From the NCBI GenBank assembly GCA_035530615.1, contig DATKUL010000001.1, positions 372,001-436,000 on the forward strand: DNA of 64,000 bases. Direction: 5' to 3'. This DNA is from Candidatus Paceibacterota bacterium (lineage in GTDB: Bacteria; Actinomycetota; Actinomycetes; Nanopelagicales; Nanopelagicaceae). The translations under genes were made by a program, and so were the position numbers. Below, piece by piece: positions 35,893 to 43,403 of the stretch; position 1 is the stretch's first letter; each line of letters begins with the position of its first letter. The notes below the pieces were generated by a model. That model was not told where the DNA came from. It made no database searches and was given only the letters and a program-made list of their open reading frames with translations.

Positions 35893-36819
35893 ATGATTAC
35901 TATCCCTCAGACATCGCTATCCGTCTTTCCACTCTGTCTAGGCGGAAACGTCTTTGGATGGAGTGCCGATGAAGAAGAGTCCTTTAAAGTCCTTGATGCT
36001 TTTGTAAAGGTAGGCGGCAATTTTATAGATACCGCGGATGTGTACTCCGAATGGAAAGAGGGAAATGAGGGTGGTGAGAGCGAGAAAATCATTGGGAATT
36101 GGATGAAAAAGCGGGGAAATCGCGGCTCCGTTGTTATCGCCACAAAAGTGGCAAAGTTTTCAAAGCGTCCGGGATTGTCAGCAAAGAATATTCTCAGCGC
36201 CTGCGACGATTCGTTGAAAAGACTACAAGTGGATCACATTGATCTGTACTACGCACATGAAGATGACACAAAGACGCCTATGGGAGAGAGCCTCGAGGCA
36301 TTTACTAAGTTAGTTGAAGCAGGAAAAGTCAGATACATCGCCTCTTCGAACTTCTCAGCCCCTCGATTGGCGCAGTCCTTGAAGATAAGCAAAGAGAATG
36401 GATTCGCCTCATACATTGGCGCTCAGAATATGTACAACCTTCTCGACCGTAAAGATTATGAAGAGTCAGTGGCAGAGGTTATTTCTAAGAATGAGCTCTC
36501 ATGTATTCCGTTCTATGGTCTTGCGCGTGGATTCCTCAGTGGTAAGTACAGCCCGGGAGTTGACGTGGACTCCGTGAGAAGTAAAGGCGTAGTTAAGTAT
36601 CAAGATGATCGTGGATGGAAAACGCTCGACGCGCTTCGCGAAATTTCCAAGGAGTACAGATGCTCAGTAGCCGCTGTTGCTTTGGCCTGGCTACGTGCCC
36701 AACCCACCGTGAGTACTCCGATTGCGAGCGCGCGAACTGTTGAGCAGTTGGAAGAAATTACTCAGATCGTCGAACTTTCAACAGAGGAGATTGTTCGGTT
36801 GAGTCAGATTACGGCTTGA
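35893..36819 (+). CDS. aldo/keto reductase
   Basis: The 308-residue (alpha/beta)8 NADPH-dependent reductase has the catalytic tetrad: D in N-F-I-D-T-A-D, Y in D-V-Y-S, K in A-T-K-V-A, H in Y-Y-A-H-E-D. The end carries the cofactor segment T-P-I-A-S-A-R. It belongs to the YajO/Tas-like AKR group; substrate unknown. ATG at 35893 is supported by the conserved promoter duplicate at 34264. It is convergent with apbE, overlapping by 11 nt. Confidence 0.88.
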   Translation: MITIPQTSLSVFPLCLGGNVFGWSADEEESFKVLDAFVKVGGNFIDTADVYSEWKEGNEGGESEKIIGNWMKKRGNRGSVVIATKVAKFSKRPGLSAKNILSACDDSLKRLQVDHIDLYYAHEDDTKTPMGESLEAFTKLVEAGKVRYIASSNFSAPRLAQSLKISKENGFASYIGAQNMYNLLDRKDYEESVAEVISKNELSCIPFYGLARGFLSGKYSPGVDVDSVRSKGVVKYQDDRGWKTLDALREISKEYRCSVAAVALAWLRAQPTVSTPIASARTVEQLEEITQIVELSTEEIVRLSQITA

Positions 36820-37600
36820 GCGACTCAGGTCCTACGCTCCACGCAATGTCGTCGTGACGATCCACCACCCACGCGGAGTATTGGGCTAACTCTGGTTGCG
36901 AAAACCAGATCGCTCCATCGCGGCCCTCGACCATTAATGCGGTTGCCAATGCATCAGCCAGAGCAGCATCTGGACCTAGAACAGTCGCGGAACGAGCACC
37001 AATGGCAATAAGTCCCGAGTGCGGATCAAGAATATGGGCGCCTCGCTCATACGTTCCACTTGTCGCGATCGCCCCATCCATTATTTCGAAGACCTGTACG
37101 ACCTCCTGGCGGTTCTCAGGATTCACCACCCCGATGGACCAAGGCTTCGTCTGCTTCCCATCGAAAAATCCGCCCCGCAGTGAGAGGTCGCCGGCAGCAT
37201 TGATTTGAATATGTTCCGCACCGGCGCCTTGCAAAATCTGGGCGCACTTGTCAGCAGCCCATCCCTTTACAAGCCCAGATGGATCAAATCCACCCTCAAC
37301 GGCCCAAGGGTCGAAGGCACCGTCGGTGAGATCACGTACCTCGATACAGCGATCCCAAACGTCTCGCACTTCAGCCGTAGTTTCTTCAATCTGGATTTCT
37401 TTGCGGCGTAATTGTGAAATGACGGAATCGTCTTTATAGGTAGAGAATAGGTCATCAACGTGCAAAACAAACTTTCCGAGAGCATCCATTCCTTCCTGAA
37501 GGGAGGATTCGTCTACTCGTCCGGACGAAGCGTCAACAAAAAGCGTGGTCCCCCATACTTCGATCTCGCTTCTTAAATGTGCCACACCTGATGATGTCAC
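36809..37600 (-). CDS. apbE: FAD:protein FMN transferase ApbE
   Basis: ApbE covalently attaches FMN from FAD to a threonine or serine of partner proteins outside the membrane. The 263-residue protein shows D-D-L-F-S-T-Y-K-D-D-S, G-A-F-D-P-W, D-P-S-G-L-V-K-G-W-A, N-A-A-G-D-L and the metal-site D-A-A-L-A-D-A-L-A-T-A-L. No signal peptide is visible, so export may depend on another route or the start is incomplete. Its substrate is very probably the FMN-binding protein encoded 4 nt upstream with overlapping ATGA. Confidence 0.92.
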   Translation of the reverse strand: MTSSGVAHLRSEIEVWGTTLFVDASSGRVDESSLQEGMDALGKFVLHVDDLFSTYKDDSVISQLRRKEIQIEETTAEVRDVWDRCIEVRDLTDGAFDPWAVEGGFDPSGLVKGWAADKCAQILQGAGAEHIQINAAGDLSLRGGFFDGKQTKPWSIGVVNPENRQEVVQVFEIMDGAIATSGTYERGAHILDPHSGLIAIGARSATVLGPDAALADALATALMVEGRDGAIWFSQPELAQYSAWVVDRHDDIAWSVGPESLKP

Positions 37601-38295
37601 AGACCAGCTTTAGCCAGCGCCACCTGAAGTGAGGTGTACCAGCCGTAGGAGGTATACGAAGCCCCGGACACTCCTTGAATATTTGCGGACTGGGCAGCCA
37701 GTGTCTGTTGGCGAAGAAAAGGGACTGCCTTTCGTGTGAATCGATCACTTCGCCCCGTAGGTGCTTGAAGCGCGTGCGCATCAGTAATCTTTCCATTAAC
37801 AACGGTAATCTCCACTTGGACCGTTCCGAAGCTAACAAAAACGGAAGAGCCGACAAAAGTGCCATTTACCGTATTAGCCGTCGGTGTAGGCGCTGCACTC
37901 TTTGTGACCACTGGCGTTGGTGCTGGAGTCGTTGATTGCGAACTGGCCGTATTCGCTGGTGTTGTAGAAGCGACTTTCCTTGTTGGAGTTGCGGTGGTCT
38001 TCTTCGTTGCAACCGATACTTTGGGAGTTGCTGCCGTTGTTTTCTTTTTGACAGTTGACTTGGGAGTTACCGATGCAGATGAAGCGGACGCGCTCACAAC
38101 TGCGGATGTAGCTTGAGGAACTACTGCCTTCGTTGTTTGTGAACTAGCCGTACTTGCCGTCGCAGTGCTTGCCGCACTGTTGAGACTGCTAGAAAGATTC
38201 GTCATACCCGGCGAACCTAACTCTGGCGGCGTAATCGAGAGAACTGCCCCCAGTCCTCCGACCGTACCGCCGACTATAAGCAGCGCCCGCTTCAT
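37597..38295 (-). CDS. exported FMN-binding domain protein, predicted ApbE substrate
   Basis: The 232-residue protein has an N-terminal signal or anchor helix, a long Ser/Thr/Ala/Pro/Lys linker (about 30-135), and an NqrC/RnfG-type FMN-binding domain (about 140-232). The flavinylation motif S-G-A-S-Y-T-S (consensus S-G-A-T-x-T) is near the end; the acceptor would be the second Ser/Thr. FMN is expected to be bound covalently and to shuttle electrons outside the membrane. Placed between the ferric-reductase-like protein and ApbE. Confidence 0.85.
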   Translation of the reverse strand: MKRALLIVGGTVGGLGAVLSITPPELGSPGMTNLSSSLNSAASTATASTASSQTTKAVVPQATSAVVSASASSASVTPKSTVKKKTTAATPKVSVATKKTTATPTRKVASTTPANTASSQSTTPAPTPVVTKSAAPTPTANTVNGTFVGSSVFVSFGTVQVEITVVNGKITDAHALQAPTGRSDRFTRKAVPFLRQQTLAAQSANIQGVSGASYTSYGWYTSLQVALAKAGL

Positions 38296-38415
38296 TCTGA
38301 CCCCCTGGAAAAAGAACCACTTGCACGTACAAACAAACTCTCTAACACCAACCTGAGAGAGTCCTGAAACCGAACCGAGCGGATTATGCGACTTTCTGCT
38401 TCGTGAATCATGAAA

Positions 38416-39771
38416 TTAGGCCGAGTGGAAAGCGAAGGCTTCATCATGGAAGCGGTTCATGGGGATTCCGGCATCCTTTGCAGCCTGTCGAACGGTCTCG
38501 ACCAGCGGGGCCGGCCCGCAAATGTAGATATCTGAATCGGCGAAGAGCGGGATCATCTTCAGCAAAGCATCTGCGTTCATTGGGTGCTCTTTGCGAGAGC
38601 CCACCAAATAGTGAATACGCACCGCTTCTTCTGAGTGGGCTGCCAAATAATCCAATTCTTGACGAAATACCAGATCTTCTTCCCGAGAGGCGCGAAAAAT
38701 AACGTCCATCTGCACTCCGCCGCGGAACTCTTCCATGATCGCACGGATCGGAGTGATGCCAACTCCGCCGCCAATCAGTACCACGTGACGCCGCGAAGAT
38801 CTCCCTGCAGTAAATGCGCCATAAGGACCTTCAACAAGTACGCGAGTTCCCGGCTTCAAGTATGCAAGAGAACGGGAATGATCTCCCAAATCCTTCACAG
38901 TAATTCGCATAAGGTGTTCGGTCGGTGCCGCCGATAATGAGTAGGGGTGCGAAATCATGAGGTGATTACGTGCAAGAAAACGCCAACCAAAGAACTGTCC
39001 GCCCTCTGCCGCCAATTTGTGCAACTTGCGACCACGCATAATGATGGAGATGACGCCAGGACCTTCGACAACAATGCGGCTAACTTTCAAGTTGTGGCGA
39101 ATAGAGCGTGCGACTGGAATTCCTATCCGCCAGGTGATGACACTTAGTCCCATAAAGAAATAGAGGCCGGTCCAGTATGCACGGTTAAGGGGATGACCGA
39201 TGAACATAGGGCCATTCAAAACCTGATGCATAAAGGAGAGTGCGATAGCAAGATAGGTGTAGACGTGAATCATCCACCACGTTTCATAACTCATTTTTGC
39301 ACGTGCTTTTTTGTACGAAGTCACTCCCGCAATGATCATCAAAATAAATGCACCTAGTGCGGCCCACATCCATGGATACTCAGTGAAGAAGCTCCACAGT
39401 TGTCGGTAGAGCGGAATGTGATCTTGACCCGCATAGCCAATGGTCACAAAGAGAACGTGGAACCCCACGAGGAAGAGCGAGTAAGGACCGAGTTTGCGAT
39501 GCCACGTGATGAGTCGGTCGTGACCAACTCCTTGCTCGATCCACGGAATACGAGAAACGAGAAGAATTCCCAAAAGTGCGAAGTATGTTCCAACCAATGC
39601 GCACAATCGTGAAAAAGAACTGATTGCGGCATAGACCGAATTGATATCGGATTTGCTCAACGTGGTGATCTGAATTGCGATTGTGAGTCCCAGGCCAAGG
39701 CCGGTTATCAGTGCTGCCCAATCCACCCCAAGACCTTTTGCTCGAGTTGGTTGAACCAGTCCCTTTGCCAT
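38416..39771 (-). CDS. ferric reductase-like transmembrane oxidoreductase with FNR domain
   Basis: The 451-residue protein has about six transmembrane helices (residues 15-215), with heme-type histidines in W-H-R-K-L-G, G-F-H-V-L-F, I-H-V-Y and F-M-H-Q, followed by a cytoplasmic ferredoxin-reductase domain: FAD site H-P-Y-S-L-S-A-A-P, NAD(P) site I-G-G-G-V-G-I-T-P-I and C-G-P-A-P-L-V. It would pass electrons from NAD(P)H across the membrane. With the FMN-binding protein and ApbE it makes an extracytosolic flavin redox system. Confidence 0.87.
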   Translation of the reverse strand: MAKGLVQPTRAKGLGVDWAALITGLGLGLTIAIQITTLSKSDINSVYAAISSFSRLCALVGTYFALLGILLVSRIPWIEQGVGHDRLITWHRKLGPYSLFLVGFHVLFVTIGYAGQDHIPLYRQLWSFFTEYPWMWAALGAFILMIIAGVTSYKKARAKMSYETWWMIHVYTYLAIALSFMHQVLNGPMFIGHPLNRAYWTGLYFFMGLSVITWRIGIPVARSIRHNLKVSRIVVEGPGVISIIMRGRKLHKLAAEGGQFFGWRFLARNHLMISHPYSLSAAPTEHLMRITVKDLGDHSRSLAYLKPGTRVLVEGPYGAFTAGRSSRRHVVLIGGGVGITPIRAIMEEFRGGVQMDVIFRASREEDLVFRQELDYLAAHSEEAVRIHYLVGSRKEHPMNADALLKMIPLFADSDIYICGPAPLVETVRQAAKDAGIPMNRFHDEAFAFHSA

Positions 39772-39871
39772 GCCCGAAGATAACCCTATAAACCTGGGAG
39801 TTAGGTGAGAAGCATCTGGATGCTCTCGGAGAGTGTGCCCATCTTCAGGGAGTACATCCAGGGGTTAAACG

Positions 39872-40513
39872 TTAAGGGATGAAGGGCGTTATCACGACGT
39901 CTTTCGGGATTTCCAAAACAGAGATCCCTGCATTTCGAAGTTCATCAAGAAGTTGCAGATCCGATCTGAGAGCTGCACGAGTTGTTTGCCACCCACGCAC
40001 ACTCTTAGCAGTTCCGGATTTCCCGAAGACTCCTACATTTCGGGCTAGACCACTTGGGTCGTGTCGCAACAGCGCGATTACTCCGCCGAGCTTCGCTGCG
40101 TGGAATGCGAGAGCCCAGGCTTGAGCTCTGGTGTAGTCCTCGCCCGAGAAGTCATCTAAGGTGACGCCGAAACTCATGGCTCCTCGATCAGCCATATCCG
40201 CAAACCGGATATTTGCGGTCCCAGTTGCCGTCAGCAATGTTCTGCAATCAATATCAGTGCCATTTACGATATGTGCGCCTCGAAATGTCTCACTCCACGC
40301 GCCAAATTTCTCAGTGGAGAAGTAGCAGGTCCCATGAGGCTCCGGTAGGTCAAACCTCCCAGATCGTGGTGCCCCGATACTTGAGAAGTACCAACCGGAT
40401 CGAATTCCGGGAGTCGAGGAGACATGTTTGAAGAGACGGTATAACGGCGAGTTCGAAGCGAGTTTGGTCTTTGGAAACCCCCTCACACTAAAGGGTGGTT
40501 TAGTGCTCGTCAC
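39872..40513 (-). CDS. RES-domain toxin
   Basis: The 213-residue protein has the RES-domain pattern: R-S-G-W-Y-F-S-S-I-G-A-P-R-S-G-R-F-D (paired arginines), Y-F-S-T-E in the middle, and a distal serine. RES toxins degrade NAD+. A start GTG at 40513 lies 1 nt past the antitoxin stop. The order antitoxin then toxin and the paired regulator support the call. Confidence 0.78.
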   Translation of the reverse strand: MTSTKPPFSVRGFPKTKLASNSPLYRLFKHVSSTPGIRSGWYFSSIGAPRSGRFDLPEPHGTCYFSTEKFGAWSETFRGAHIVNGTDIDCRTLLTATGTANIRFADMADRGAMSFGVTLDDFSGEDYTRAQAWALAFHAAKLGGVIALLRHDPSGLARNVGVFGKSGTAKSVRGWQTTRAALRSDLQLLDELRNAGISVLEIPKDVVITPFIP

Positions 40514-40514
40514 T

Positions 40515-41078
40515 TCAGGCGCTTAAAGATTGCGCCCAATGACGAGCAATCGACATCACCTGCTCCACGTTGCCTTGGTGAAGGGCCTCGATGGGCGCGG
40601 TGTCCCCAAGTTCCTTTTCTTTGGAAACCAGCCAGGAGGCAAGGGTCCAACGCGAAAGTAAATCCTCGGGAAGTTGCGCTAGAACCTCATCCAGGCCTTT
40701 GACCACAGTGCGATCTCTAAACTGAAATGATGGATAAACCACGCGCTTCGAGCCGGTCGTGAGTGCGAGCAAATTCTTGCGCTTACTGACGGCCTGGCGA
40801 GACAAGGGCTTACCGCTTCGGGAAAGTAAGTTTCGGACACCCTCGACGTCGTAAAAAGTCCCCAGGTGCTCCTGCCATGTCCTTGAGGCATCTATGACTT
40901 TTTCAGCGGTCTCACGCGCGAATCGTTGGGTGTCTTCTATCCGGTCAATTTGCTGGCCTTGAGGGTCAAGCAGGTGCAACTCTCTAGCGAGTAGTTTTAT
41001 GAAATATTCAACGCCATCAGACTCTAGGCGTGCCTGAGTTGTACTCGCTGTAACGTACGTTGCTGCTTTAGTGGGCAT
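40515..41078 (-). CDS. antitoxin partner of the RES toxin (DNA-binding)
   Basis: The 187-residue protein has a helix-turn-helix-like middle region (V-R-N-L-L-S-R-S-G-K-P-L-S-R-Q-A-V-S-K-R) and a C-terminal Xre/MbcA/ParS-type toxin-binding region (L-A-S-W-L, P-I-E-A-L). The ATG at 41078 is behind GGAGGTCATC; an upstream in-frame ATG at 41102 lies within the operator repeats. It probably represses its own promoter at the direct repeats 41088-41140. Confidence 0.75.
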   Translation of the reverse strand: MPTKAATYVTASTTQARLESDGVEYFIKLLARELHLLDPQGQQIDRIEDTQRFARETAEKVIDASRTWQEHLGTFYDVEGVRNLLSRSGKPLSRQAVSKRKNLLALTTGSKRVVYPSFQFRDRTVVKGLDEVLAQLPEDLLSRWTLASWLVSKEKELGDTAPIEALHQGNVEQVMSIARHWAQSLSA

Positions 41079-41087
41079 GATGACCTC

Positions 41088-41140
41088 CGTCAACCTTGTC
41101 AACCATTATAGTACGCGTTTCGTCAACCTTGTCAACCATT
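41088..41140 (-). promoter_or_regulatory. promoter and repeat operator of the RES module
   Basis: CGTCAACCTTGTCAACCATT occurs twice, at 41088-41107 and 41121-41140 (33 bp, about three helical turns, apart). On the minus strand TTGACA (41135-41130) and TATAAT (41110-41105) make a sigma-70-like promoter with a 19-nt spacer; one repeat covers the -35 and the other the start region. This is a textbook repression layout. Confidence 0.7.
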
Positions 41141-41195
41141 CATTTGCCACATGAATTGCGGAATTCAACTAACCCTCATCCATTAGGGTGGGCTC

Positions 41196-42158
41196 ATGCG
41201 TGTTTTGATCACCGGAGGGGCCGGATTTATCGGTTCGCACCTCACAGACCGCCTTATTTCAGATGGCCATGACGTAACCGTCCTGGACAACCTCGAGACC
41301 GGGCGGATCGAGAATCTCGCCGATGCCAGCACGTCGGGTCGGCTCACCTTTATCGAAGGTTCCGTCCTTGACGCCGAGGTGGTCGAGAAGCAGGTGGGTG
41401 AGGTCGATTTTATTTATCACCTCGCAGCCGCGGTCGGCGTATTTAACATCCTCGAGCGGCCACTCGCCAGCTTGATGACGAATCTTCGAGGCACAGAGAT
41501 CGTTCTGGATGCAGCACTCAAATATTCGCGCCCAATCCTTGTGGCAAGCAGCAGCGAGGTTTACGGAAAAAATACTTCTGACTCTCTCCACGAAGACGAC
41601 AACAGAATTCTTGGCTCGCCTCTCATGATCCGCTGGTCTTATAGCCAGGCGAAGGCGATTGATGAAACCCTCGCTTACGCCTACTGGGAAGAGAAGAAAC
41701 TTCCAACGAGAATTGTCCGCTTCTTCAACACCGTTGGCCCCCGCCAACTTGGCGCCTATGGCATGGTCGTCCCCCGCTTTGTTGCAGCGGCGCTCGACAA
41801 TGAAGAGATTACGATATACGGGGATGGCAATCAGACCCGATGCTTCGGTCACGTTGCCGACATTATTGATGCGCTCATATCTGTTGCAAATTCTGAGAAG
41901 ACAATCGGCACTGTGGTCAATATCGGAAATGATGAAGAGATTTCAATCATCGATCTGGCCAAGAAAATCATTGATATGACAGAGTCCAAGAGTAAAATTG
42001 TCTATCTCTCATACGCCGATGCCTACAAATCTGGGTTTGAGGATATGGAACGTCGCGTGCCCAATATCCAACGGATTAAGAAACTAACTGGATGGGCACC
42101 GACTCGAAATTTAGAGACCATCATCCGCGATGTCGCCGATCACCTTCGATCGAATTAG
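41196..42158 (+). CDS. NAD-dependent nucleotide-sugar epimerase/dehydratase
   Basis: The 320-residue extended SDR has G-G-A-G-F-I-G-S-H-L at the N-terminus, S-S-S-E-V-Y-G and the catalytic Y-S-Q-A-K, and R-F-F-N-T-V-G-P-R. The sequence most resembles UDP-glucuronate decarboxylase or UDP-glucose 4-epimerase-like enzymes; the exact sugar cannot be decided. It overlaps the convergent dehydrogenase gene by 4 nt; both serve nucleotide-sugar supply for a surface polysaccharide. Confidence 0.83.
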   Translation: MRVLITGGAGFIGSHLTDRLISDGHDVTVLDNLETGRIENLADASTSGRLTFIEGSVLDAEVVEKQVGEVDFIYHLAAAVGVFNILERPLASLMTNLRGTEIVLDAALKYSRPILVASSSEVYGKNTSDSLHEDDNRILGSPLMIRWSYSQAKAIDETLAYAYWEEKKLPTRIVRFFNTVGPRQLGAYGMVVPRFVAAALDNEEITIYGDGNQTRCFGHVADIIDALISVANSEKTIGTVVNIGNDEEISIIDLAKKIIDMTESKSKIVYLSYADAYKSGFEDMERRVPNIQRIKKLTGWAPTRNLETIIRDVADHLRSN

Positions 42159-43393
42159 AGTCGAACTACATTCTCTAAATCTTTAAAAGTTCCGGTGCAA
42201 TCAAGGATCGGAATTCCTCGCGCAGCGATCACTTCCACATGCATGCCTGGTTGAGCCGTTGCAACGACAGCCACATCGCACTTCCACGTGAGATCCACAG
42301 GACGCGAACCCTCCCAATCAGGAACAAGTGGATCGTGCCAGGCCACTATGTATCCATGAGCAATGAGATCGTCACGAAGTGCAGTGACAGGAGTCTCACG
42401 AATATCTTTGACGCCTGGCTTATATGCGACGCCAAGAATCAACACCCTTTTCTTTCCGTTGCTCTCGCCCGCGAGTTCGCGGACCCGCTTTGAAACATAG
42501 AGAGGCATTCCCAAATTGATCTCATCGGAATGTTCAATAATCGAAGCTTGGCGACCATTTCTCTCGGCCCACCACGACAAATACATGGGATCAACCGGAA
42601 TGCAGTGTCCACCAACGCCCACGCTAGGGGTAAATTTCATAAAGCCATACGGCTTTGTAGCAGCAGCCTCGATCACCTCATGGACGTTGATATTTTGGAC
42701 TGAGCAGAGTTGAGTCAACTGATTGACAAGGGCAATATTGACCAATCTAAAAGTGTTCTCCAACAGCTTTGCAGTCTCTGCTATTTCAGGAGACGAGACT
42801 TCCACAACCTCATCGCAAATGGTGCGATAAAAATCAACCGCAAGTCTTGTCGAATGCTCGTCAATGCCGCCCACAAGCCTTGGCGTGTTTTTCTGATGCC
42901 ATTTAACATCCCCAGGATTGACTCGCTCTGGCGCCACCGCCAAAAAGACCTCTACATCGCCCGATGACTTTCCAGCCACAATCAAAGGCGCGATGAACTC
43001 CCTCAACGTGCCAGGAAATGAAGTGGATTCATTAATGACCAATGTCCCACTTGTAAGGTGTGGCGCAATATCGGTGACCGCCCTCTCCAAAATACCAAGG
43101 TCGGGCTGTCTCGCATCATCTAACGGTGTTGGCACGCAAATGATGACGACTGATGCTTCCTTCACATCGGCAGCAGAATTCGAAATCCGATAGGCACCAC
43201 TTGCCAGCACAGATTGAACCTCCGACGAAGGCACATCTTCAACGGGGCTGACCCCCGCGGCTATGCCTGTAAATTTTGAAGGAGAATTCTCAACCCCAAC
43301 AACCTTCCAACCACCTGCGATGGCGGCCATCGCCAGCGGAAGTCCCACATACCCTTGACCGATAATGGCAATCGTTTTACTACGCTGCGACAT
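42155..43393 (-). CDS. UDP-sugar 6-dehydrogenase (UDP-ManNAc/UDP-glucose type)
   Basis: The 412-residue protein has an N-terminal NAD site I-G-Q-G-Y-V-G-L-P-L-A, N-E-S-T-S-F-P-G-T, a helical middle with E-N-T-F-R, and the catalytic cysteine in G-V-G-G-H-C-I-P-V-D-P. The C-terminal domain carries G-V-A-Y-K-P-G-V-K-D-I-R-E-T-P. It makes a UDP-uronate for surface glycans. The family WecC/UDP-ManNAc dehydrogenase fits best. The polymerase-like gene ends upstream by 11 nt, so cotranscription is likely. Confidence 0.88.
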   Translation of the reverse strand: MSQRSKTIAIIGQGYVGLPLAMAAIAGGWKVVGVENSPSKFTGIAAGVSPVEDVPSSEVQSVLASGAYRISNSAADVKEASVVIICVPTPLDDARQPDLGILERAVTDIAPHLTSGTLVINESTSFPGTLREFIAPLIVAGKSSGDVEVFLAVAPERVNPGDVKWHQKNTPRLVGGIDEHSTRLAVDFYRTICDEVVEVSSPEIAETAKLLENTFRLVNIALVNQLTQLCSVQNINVHEVIEAAATKPYGFMKFTPSVGVGGHCIPVDPMYLSWWAERNGRQASIIEHSDEINLGMPLYVSKRVRELAGESNGKKRVLILGVAYKPGVKDIRETPVTALRDDLIAHGYIVAWHDPLVPDWEGSRPVDLTWKCDVAVVATAQPGMHVEVIAARGIPILDCTGTFKDLENVVRL

Positions 43394-43403
43394 GAGGAAA
43401 ACC

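Noticed and set aside
39810-39832. Hairpin AGCATC-TG-GATGCT after the ferric-reductase-like start
   Set aside because: No U tract and small stem; neither terminator nor operator can be argued.
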